Source of the DNA: JBBTYG01 sp964483045
GTDB taxonomy: Bacteria; Patescibacteriota; Minisyncoccia; UBA6257; 2-01-FULL-56-20
Direction of reading: 5' to 3'
DNA length: 5,649 bases
Assembly (NCBI GenBank): GCA_964483045.1
Contig: CAYZZK010000064.1
Coordinates: 1 to 5,649, forward strand
Positions 1-4,648 of this stretch are shown here, one piece after another; positions within the stretch are counted from its first letter, which is position 1, and each line of letters opens with the position of its first letter. A program made the translations under genes and the position numbers. The notes beneath the pieces are model-generated. The model was not told the origin of the DNA. It did not search any database and was given only the letters and a program-made list of their open reading frames with translations.

Positions 1-669
1 GAATTTTTTGCCGATGCGGTGGTCGGTGATCCGGTCGTCGGGGAAATTATACGTCCGCATTTTTTCCGATCGGTCTCCCGTTCCGATCTGCTCGCGGCGC
101 GTCGTGCCTATTGCCCGTTCGCCCTCCATCTTTTTTTGTTCATATAGTTTCGCGCGCAAAACTTCCATCGCCTTTTCGCGGTTCGCGTGCTGCGAGCGTT
201 CTTCCCGGCAGGAGATAACGATGCCGGTGGGCTTGTGCGTTACGCGCACCGCTGTTTCCACTTTATTCACATTTTGCCCGCCTGGGCCGCCCGCGCGGGA
301 AAAACTCACTTCGATGTCGTTCGGATTTATGTTCACTTCTTTCGGATCGACGACCGGCAGAATCGCAACGGAAGCCGTCGAAGTATGTACCCGCCCGGCT
401 TTTTCAGTTTTCGGAACTCGTTGAACGCGGTGCACGCCCGATTCCTGTTTTAGGAGGTCGTACACATTCTGTTCCGCCTGCAAAGGAGAGCTTATTTCCG
501 CAACTATCGACTTATATCCGTTGAGGGACGTTTGATTATGATCCAGTATTCCAAAGCGCCAGCCGCGTTTCGTGGCATATCGCTGGTACATGCGCATCAA
601 GTCGCCGGCAAAAATAGCGGCTTCATCGCCGCCCGCCCCCGCCCTGATTTCTAGTATGACTTTGTTCAT
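1..669 (-). CDS. prfA: Peptide chain release factor 1, short form lacking domain 1 (3' end outside window)
   Basis: The first 223 residues are visible on the minus strand and the gene runs off the left edge. Release factor 1 reads UAA/UAG in the ribosomal A site and triggers peptide release. Seen in the sequence: the domain 2 opening IRAGAGGDEAAIFAGDL (residues 8-24); ESGVHRVQRVPKTEKAGR (76-93), whose P-K-T (86-88) is the PxT tripeptide of RF1 rather than the SPF of RF2; the catalytic loop AGGPGGQNVNK with GGQ at 129-131; and TGDRSEKMRTYNFPDDR (197-213), typical of RF1. The start at 669 is nearly forced, because an in-frame TAA lies six codons upstream with no other start codon between. The usual N-terminal domain of about 100 residues is therefore absent. 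No Shine-Dalgarno is seen. The gene is divergent from the response-regulator pair. The family assignment is firm; whether the short form is the cell's only RF1 is unknown. Confidence 0.95.
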   Translation of the reverse strand, partial: MNKVILEIRAGAGGDEAAIFAGDLMRMYQRYATKRGWRFGILDHNQTSLNGYKSIVAEISSPLQAEQNVYDLLKQESGVHRVQRVPKTEKAGRVHTSTASVAILPVVDPKEVNINPNDIEVSFSRAGGPGGQNVNKVETAVRVTHKPTGIVISCREERSQHANREKAMEVLRAKLYEQKKMEGERAIGTTRREQIGTGDRSEKMRTYNFPDDRITDHRIGKKF

Positions 670-679
670 TAGTATTTGA

Positions 680-685
680 AGTATG
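680..685 (-). promoter_or_regulatory. Weak candidate -10 box for prfA
   Basis: On the minus strand CATACT lies 10 bases before the prfA start codon, the same distance range as the -10 boxes of the plus-strand genes here. It lacks the TGTG extension seen in those promoters and has no clear -35. It is offered only because the divergent gene needs a promoter in this 69-base gap. Confidence 0.25.
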
Positions 686-700
686 AATTACGTGTTGTGA

Positions 701-714
701 ACTATGACCATAGT
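701..714. promoter_or_regulatory. Palindrome, possible operator
   Basis: ACTATG-AC-CATAGT is a perfect 6+6 bp inverted repeat with a 2-base centre. It lies one base upstream of the extended -10 of the response-regulator operon, where the -35 region and spacer would be, and 32 bases from the prfA start. A dimeric regulator bound here would block or assist transcription of the receiver operon and possibly of prfA. No regulator gene is visible in the window, so the role is inferred from symmetry and position only. Confidence 0.35.
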
Positions 715-715
715 A

Positions 716-726
716 TGTGCTATAAT
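716..726 (+). promoter_or_regulatory. Extended -10 promoter of the response-regulator operon
   Basis: TGTGCTATAAT combines a perfect TATAAT (721-726) with the TGn extension. No good -35 hexamer sits at 16-18 bp; a TTGTGA at 695-700 is 20 bp away and too distant. The start codon follows 12 bases after the box, so the expected 5' leader is only about 6 nucleotides, with no room for a Shine-Dalgarno. Confidence 0.75.
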
Positions 727-738
727 ACTTGAAAATAC

Positions 739-1227
739 ATGGCCGATCAACCGCGTATCTTAATCATTGACGATGAGCGGGAATTCATAGAGATTTTCGG
801 CGCAAAACTTTCCGCCGCGGGCTTTACGGTTGAGACAGCATTGAGCGGAGCGGAGGGAATCGAAAAAGCGAAAATGATAAAGCCGGATTTGATACTGCTC
901 GACATGAAAATGCCGGGGCTTACCGGAGCCGAAACGCTGCTTGCGCTAAAGGCAGATTCCCAAACGAAGGATGTGAACGTCGTGTTTCTCACCAGCTTGA
1001 GCAATCCGCAGGCGGATATTCCAGATCAAGATGTCAGAAGTAAATTTTCGAAGGAGCTGGGAGCAAGTGGATATCTTCGGAAAACGGATGATCTAGAGCA
1101 TATTGCAGAGCGAGTAAAATCTTTTCTGCCTCCCAGATTCGAGAATGCCCCCGGCGGCGCCGTCGAAGCGGGCGGCGATGCCATAATCGATAGCTCGGCG
1201 AGTTCTCCAAATGGCATTGTGCATTAA
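739..1227 (+). CDS. Stand-alone response regulator receiver protein with disordered C-terminal tail
   Basis: A CheY-like phosphoacceptor domain fills residues 5-130 of 162. Visible active-site residues are the acidic pair D11/D12, the phosphoacceptor D55 (in DLILLDMKMPG), the switch T85 (in VVFLTSLS) and K115, with Y112 at the conserved aromatic position. The cis-proline that normally follows the lysine is replaced by T116. The stretch between T85 and K115 is about eight residues longer than in E. coli CheY (T87 to K109). Residues 131-162 are rich in Ala, Gly and Ser, look disordered, and resemble no DNA-binding output domain. It would act in the cytoplasm by phosphotransfer from a histidine kinase not present here. 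It is first in a two-gene operon; a similar receiver follows 5 bases after its stop. The target is unknown. Confidence 0.92.
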   Translation: MADQPRILIIDDEREFIEIFGAKLSAAGFTVETALSGAEGIEKAKMIKPDLILLDMKMPGLTGAETLLALKADSQTKDVNVVFLTSLSNPQADIPDQDVRSKFSKELGASGYLRKTDDLEHIAERVKSFLPPRFENAPGGAVEAGGDAIIDSSASSPNGIVH

Positions 1228-1232
1228 CTGCT

Positions 1233-1637
1233 ATGAGGGAAAAACCATTAATCCTAGTCGTCGATGATGAAGAGAATTTTTTGGAAATCATTACCGCAAA
1301 ACTCGCAGCTTCGGGGTTCGACATTGCCGTGGGGCACAATGAAGAAGAAAGTCTTGCGCAGGCGGGCAACTTGATGCCGGACTTGATTCTTATGGATATC
1401 CGGATGCCGGGCGCGAGCGGAACGGACGCAGCGCTCGCCATAAAGCAGAATCCGAAAACCACAGGGATCAAAATTGCATTTTTAACCAGTTTGACCGATC
1501 CGTGGCCGGCCGTTAGCGCCGATACTCTGAAGATCGCCAAAGATCTTGGAATGGAAGATTATATCGAGAAGTCCGAAGACCTGGACGTCATCGTGCAAAA
1601 AGTACAAGAGATTTTATCAAGGAACCAGCTAACCTGA
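1233..1637 (+). CDS. Second stand-alone response regulator receiver protein
   Basis: At 134 residues this is essentially a bare receiver domain. The active site is intact: D11/D12, phosphoacceptor D55 (in DLILMDIRMPG), T85 (in IAFLTSLT) and K113, with Y110 before it. As in its upstream neighbour, the residue after the lysine is not proline (S114), and the T85-K113 stretch is about six residues longer than in CheY. Shared features such as the spacing of D55 and T85, FLTSL and the xKxxDL ending indicate a tandem duplication. The start lies 5 bases after the upstream TAA, without a Shine-Dalgarno, suggesting translational coupling. The stop is TGA. With no output domain, it probably works by protein-protein contact or as a phosphate relay or sink; its partner cannot be seen here. 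Confidence 0.92.
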   Translation: MREKPLILVVDDEENFLEIITAKLAASGFDIAVGHNEEESLAQAGNLMPDLILMDIRMPGASGTDAALAIKQNPKTTGIKIAFLTSLTDPWPAVSADTLKIAKDLGMEDYIEKSEDLDVIVQKVQEILSRNQLT

Positions 1638-1653
1638 TTTATTCTGTCTTACC

Positions 1654-1826
1654 TCAAGCGAGTCATGTTCCTTTCTCCGAACCATGAGCGGAAACGAGCA
1701 AGAACTGTGCGAGCGAATAGCGAAAATGCCGGGTGCCCGGGAGCTCCGACCAGGGCGGCATGTTCTCGTCATGAGCGAGCTATGGTTCGCGAGTTGAAAC
1801 GGGTTCGGAGAAAGGAATCAAGCGAG
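1654..1826. repeat. 150-bp element with 16-bp inverted-repeat ends and 9-bp flanking direct repeats
   Basis: TTCCTTTCTCCGAACC at 1668-1683 is exactly complementary to GGTTCGGAGAAAGGAA at 1802-1817. Outside the ends, TCAAGCGAG occurs at 1654-1662 and again at 1818-1826; the right copy abuts the inverted repeat and the left copy is 5 bases away. The interior has further pairing: ATGCCG (1726-1731) with CGGCAT (1756-1761), enclosing CCGG-GTGC-CCGG, and GCGAATAGC with GCTATggTTCGC. CGAGC recurs several times. No transposase or credible protein is encoded. Two readings fit: a small non-autonomous mobile element (MITE) with a target duplication, or a long structured RNA. The 5-base asymmetry on the left weakens the first, and the lack of a dedicated promoter weakens the second. 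This element accounts for most of the 242-base gene-free gap 1638-1879. Confidence 0.55.
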
Positions 1827-1830
1827 CACG

Positions 1831-1839
1831 TTATCCACA
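1831..1839 (+). other. Isolated match to the DnaA-box consensus
   Basis: TTATCCACA matches the E. coli consensus DnaA box exactly. It lies between the inverted-repeat element and the promoter of the surface protein gene. I see no second box nearby and no AT-rich unwinding region or dnaA/dnaN gene, so this is not evidence of an origin. It may be chance or a DnaA-responsive promoter site. Confidence 0.2.
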
Positions 1840-1854
1840 ACTATTTCATTTTAC

Positions 1855-1865
1855 TGTGCTATACT
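1855..1865 (+). promoter_or_regulatory. Extended -10 promoter of the surface protein gene
   Basis: TGTGCTATACT differs by one base from the promoter at 716-726. There is no recognisable -35. Fourteen bases separate it from the ATG at 1880, giving a predicted leader of about 8 nucleotides. It makes the surface protein gene a separate transcription unit from the receivers. Confidence 0.7.
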
Positions 1866-1879
1866 AACTTTATTGAGTT

Positions 1880-2929
1880 ATGAAAGCCGCTTTCTCCAGG
1901 ATCTCAATTTACTTAGGTATTGCTGTTGCTTCGACCCTTCTGGGCATTACGATCGGCGCCGTCCATGCTGCCTGGTTTGAGCCGACATCTCCTCCTCCGG
2001 GAGGTAATATTGACGCGCCTTTGAACATAGGTCGTTTGTCTCAAACCAAGGCAGGAGGTTTGGTTTTAGGGATCAGCGGTCCTCCTGGGAGCCTTGTAGC
2101 GATCACTGGTATCGGTATTGGCTCTGGGATTCGCGCGACCTATAGGAATATGGGACCTGATGGTTGCAGTGCAGCCTCTTTTGCATGCGGTGGAGGACTG
2201 GACGTTGTCTGGGCAGGCACCGCGCAATTTCCTTCCGCACTTATTCTCGGCGGCGATTCAAATACTCCAAACACCAGAACAACGGGTCAGCCGAAATCAT
2301 TTTGGGTTTCCATGCCTCCCTACGACATGTCGCAGCGCTTGGTGAGCGCCATAGGAGGGACTATCTTTAGCGGAGTTAATGAAATTGATATCGGCGGAGG
2401 CAACTCAAATCTCAATTCAGCCAACATCATCCGATTCTTTACGGGGGCGACCCAGAACACGCCCGGCGGCACCCCAACGGTTTCGATTACTTCAAACCAG
2501 CTGCAAGTGGACGGCCAGGTAAAGATTACGGGAGGCGCTCCTGCCGCGGGGAAGGTGCTTACCTCGGATGCGCAGGGGCTGGCGAGTTGGGGATCGGCGG
2601 CTGGAGTTCAAACCGCACAAGCATTTCGTCAAAAAGTTCCGAGTACAGCAGTATGGCCTATTTATGTTGTGAATGGGCCTACCTCTGCATTTGTTGCTCT
2701 CAATAATGTCACAGCAAATCAAAATTCGAAAAACACAAGTAACCAATTAGATGGCATAGCGTGCAATGTGGCTGAAGGATGGAAATTGACCGGTTGTTGG
2801 GAAATATATACACCGCCGGGCGGCGGAAGCCAGGACAATGACGTATTCCCATATTCTAATGGATGTCTAACCAACGATATGGATGTGGCTGGAAGCATAG
2901 TTGAACTGAGCATCGCCTGCATAAAATAA
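1880..2929 (+). CDS. Secreted fibre-like surface protein with Cys-containing C-terminal module
   Basis: I do not recognise a named family, but the architecture is clear in 349 residues. Residues 1-30 form a signal peptide: K2 and R7, a hydrophobic core (about 8-28), and a V-H-A signal peptidase I-type site before A31. A Pro/Gly-rich stretch follows, including PTSPPPGGNIDAPLNIG (35-51), a layout I associate with CPR/Parcubacteria exported proteins. The middle is rich in Gly, Ser, Thr and Asn, like a beta-structured fibre. ITGGAPAAGKVLTSDAQG (217-234), then LASWG, resembles the linker of phage tail fibres and bacterial surface adhesins. The end (290-349) has four cysteines (C295, C306, C329, C347) that could form two disulfides; C96 and C103 may form another. 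It is likely displayed or secreted and may act as an adhesin or pilus-associated protein. It has its own promoter. Confidence 0.8.
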   Translation: MKAAFSRISIYLGIAVASTLLGITIGAVHAAWFEPTSPPPGGNIDAPLNIGRLSQTKAGGLVLGISGPPGSLVAITGIGIGSGIRATYRNMGPDGCSAASFACGGGLDVVWAGTAQFPSALILGGDSNTPNTRTTGQPKSFWVSMPPYDMSQRLVSAIGGTIFSGVNEIDIGGGNSNLNSANIIRFFTGATQNTPGGTPTVSITSNQLQVDGQVKITGGAPAAGKVLTSDAQGLASWGSAAGVQTAQAFRQKVPSTAVWPIYVVNGPTSAFVALNNVTANQNSKNTSNQLDGIACNVAEGWKLTGCWEIYTPPGGGSQDNDVFPYSNGCLTNDMDVAGSIVELSIACIK

Positions 2930-2937
2930 TTTTTTTC

Positions 2938-2965
2938 CAGCGTTTTTATCGCTGCTCAAAGTGAG
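2938..2965 (+). terminator. Weak hairpins after the surface protein gene, possible terminator
   Basis: CAGCG/CGCTG (2938-2942, 2950-2954) can form a 5-bp hairpin, followed by CTCA-AAG-TGAG (2955-2965) and then TTTCT. Stems are short and the T-run is poor; the longest T tract (2930-2936) lies before the hairpin. Termination must occur somewhere before the next promoter, but this is a weak candidate. Nothing else is recognised in the 127-base gap 2930-3056 apart from the promoter. Confidence 0.2.
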
Positions 2966-3038
2966 TTTCTATAAAAAAATAGAACGGCCCGCTTTATCTT
3001 TGTGCGGTTGATCTATTAGTTCTCGATCTCTTATATTT

Positions 3039-3049
3039 TGTGGTACACT
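3039..3049 (+). promoter_or_regulatory. Extended -10 promoter of the ligase-ThiF operon
   Basis: TGTGGTACACT has the same TGTG-S-TA-Y-A-M-T pattern as the two other promoters in the window. The ATG at 3057 is only 7 bases after the box, so transcription should begin at or next to the start codon, giving a leaderless mRNA. No -35 is seen at the usual distance. Confidence 0.6.
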
Positions 3050-3056
3050 TTCTCTA

Positions 3057-4640
3057 ATGGCACACGGGCCCCGCACAAATAGCCCGCCCGAAGCGTACGG
3101 TTTCGTACGGGCGGGCGGCGGTCTTGTTTCGGGCGATTTAAAGAACAAGACCAACCGAATTCTTCGGCTGATTTCAGAGAAGAACGATGCTTTTTGGTGT
3201 CGCGAGCGGGAGCGGAGGCCGCTAGAGCTTTTTCACCAAGTGGCGCGGCGCGTTCCTGCATACAAGGATTTCCTACGGCGGAACAAAATCGCACCGGAGA
3301 AAATAAAAACGTTCAAGGACTTTCAGCTCGTCCCGCCGGTACATAAGAAAAATTATCTGCGGGAGTATCCAATAGAGAAGCTCTGCTGGGACGGGACGCT
3401 CAAAAAACCGCTGGTTTTTGCGGCGACCTCCGGTTCCTCCGGCGAGCCGTTTTATTTTCCGCGCGGAGAAGAGTTGGATTGGCAGTCATCGGTGTATCAC
3501 GAATTATTCCTTCAAAATTCGGGAATTTCCCGGGACGAATCCACGCTCGTGATCGTTTGCTTCGGCATGGGAGTATGGATCGGCGGCATGATCACCTATC
3601 AAGCCCTACAAAGCATCTCCTTGCGCGGGTATCCAATAACAATTTTGACGCCGGGAGTAAACAAAAAAGAGATTTTTGAAGCGATCAAGAATCTTGGCAA
3701 GAAGTTCGATCGCGTTGTTCTCTGCGGCTATCCGCCGTTTTTGAAGGATATCGTGGACGAAGCCAAAGAGCATGGGATACACTGGCGTTCTCTCAATGTA
3801 AAAATGATCTTTGCCGCGGAGTCTTTCTCCGAAAAATTCAGAAACTATGCTGTGAAAAGAACCGGTATCAAAAGCAGGTATACGGACACAATGAATATTT
3901 ATGGAAGCGCCGATCTGGGCACGATGGCGGTGGAAACCCCCTTAAGCATTCTGGCGCGAGAAATTTGTTTCAATGACATCAACATATACAACAGAGTTTT
4001 CAAAGACGCCAACAGGATTCCGACGTTTGTCCAATATAATCCGGAATTCATCAATTTCGAAGCCGTTTCCGGGGAGATTTTAGTTACGGGGAATAACGCG
4101 CTTCCGCTCGTACGATATGCGATCGGGGATAGGGGCGGAGTGATCAGCTTCGATACGCTTTTCCAGATGTTCAAGGACGAAGACGTTAATTTGAAAAAAG
4201 AATCGAGAGGCGCGGGTTTCGGAAAGAATGTTACTGTTGCAGAACTGCCGTTTGTATATCTTTACGAACGAACGGATTTTTCCACCAAGCTCTTTGGGGC
4301 AATAATATATCCGGAACACGTGAAGGTCGGTTTGGAAAATCCTTCGTTCGAAGATTCCATAACCGGAAAATTCGTAATGATAACAAAGTATGACAGTAAG
4401 CAGACCGAATATCTGGAAATTAACATCGAGCTAAGGCCGAAAGCGAAAGGCACTGCGCACTTACGGAAGAAAATAAAAAAATCCATCGTGAGAAGTCTTC
4501 TTCACAGGAATGCGGAGTACAGGAATAACGCCAACATGATGCCGGACCGAATGGATCCCAGGATTGTGTTCTGGAAATACGAACATCCATTGTTTTTTAA
4601 AGTCGGTACAAAACAGGGCTGGGTAAGGCGAAGCCGGTAA
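3057..4640 (+). CDS. PaaK/CapK-like adenylate-forming enzyme (phenylacetate-CoA ligase family)
   Basis: Members of this family activate a carboxylic acid with ATP to an acyl-adenylate and usually pass it to CoA or another acceptor. Core motifs are visible in 527 residues: phosphate-binding loop TSGSSGEP (124-131); an ADP/AMP-site motif IYGSADLG (281-288), corresponding to YGxxE in classical members; ILVTGNNALPLVRYAIGDRG (341-360), the characteristic xPLxRYxxGD element; a hinge-like segment around ERTDF (404-408); and YPEHV (418-422). The C-terminal GTKQGWVRR (517-525) may carry the catalytic lysine (K519), but this is tentative. It is longer than typical PaaK (about 430-440). The first 30 residues have no counterpart in the family as I know it and overlap a GC-rich hairpin. 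The start is chosen from the promoter 7 bases upstream; no good alternative start precedes the conserved part. Substrate unknown. Its stop is 8 bases before the ThiF-family gene, so the two are probably cotranscribed. Confidence 0.85.
   Translation: MAHGPRTNSPPEAYGFVRAGGGLVSGDLKNKTNRILRLISEKNDAFWCRERERRPLELFHQVARRVPAYKDFLRRNKIAPEKIKTFKDFQLVPPVHKKNYLREYPIEKLCWDGTLKKPLVFAATSGSSGEPFYFPRGEELDWQSSVYHELFLQNSGISRDESTLVIVCFGMGVWIGGMITYQALQSISLRGYPITILTPGVNKKEIFEAIKNLGKKFDRVVLCGYPPFLKDIVDEAKEHGIHWRSLNVKMIFAAESFSEKFRNYAVKRTGIKSRYTDTMNIYGSADLGTMAVETPLSILAREICFNDINIYNRVFKDANRIPTFVQYNPEFINFEAVSGEILVTGNNALPLVRYAIGDRGGVISFDTLFQMFKDEDVNLKKESRGAGFGKNVTVAELPFVYLYERTDFSTKLFGAIIYPEHVKVGLENPSFEDSITGKFVMITKYDSKQTEYLEINIELRPKAKGTAHLRKKIKKSIVRSLLHRNAEYRNNANMMPDRMDPRIVFWKYEHPLFFKVGTKQGWVRRSR
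3082..3116. repeat. GC-rich hairpin inside the start of the ligase gene
   Basis: GCCCGCCCG (3082-3090) pairs perfectly with CGGGCGGGC (3108-3116). Within the loop, TACG (3096-3099) pairs with CGTA (3104-3107) around GTTT, leaving AAGCG as a one-sided bulge. CGTACGG is also directly repeated (3094-3100, 3104-3110). The hairpin encodes roughly residues 9-20 of the ligase and would form about 26 nucleotides into a leaderless transcript. It looks like a dispersed REP-type repeat or a 5' regulatory hairpin; only a genome-wide copy count could tell these apart. Confidence 0.6.
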
Positions 4641-4648
4641 TTAATATA

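Noticed and set aside
8..453. Plus-strand open frames at the left edge
   Set aside because: They are antisense shadows of the release factor gene, whose minus-strand translation shows the GGQ and PxT motifs.
1668..1817. 6S RNA, RNase P RNA or tmRNA
   Set aside because: The long terminal stem superficially resembles 6S RNA, but I could not lay out the characteristic central bubble, and none of the conserved RNase P or tmRNA sequence blocks is present.
1620..1850. Integron attC-like recombination site
   Set aside because: The paired ends do not carry the GTTRRRY/RYYYAAC core sites, and no integrase or cassette array is present.
1665..1883. Open frame of 72 codons between the second receiver and the surface protein, ending in a 4-bp overlap with the next ATG
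   Set aside because: Its composition is Arg/Glu-rich and unlike a folded protein, it spans the inverted-repeat element and the promoter at 1855, and no family is recognisable.
1635..1883. Readthrough of the TGA ending the second receiver (it is in frame with the 72-codon stretch), as in TGA-to-Gly recoded CPR lineages
   Set aside because: No other gene in the window contains an in-frame TGA, the receiver domain is complete at that stop, and the extension has no recognisable domain.
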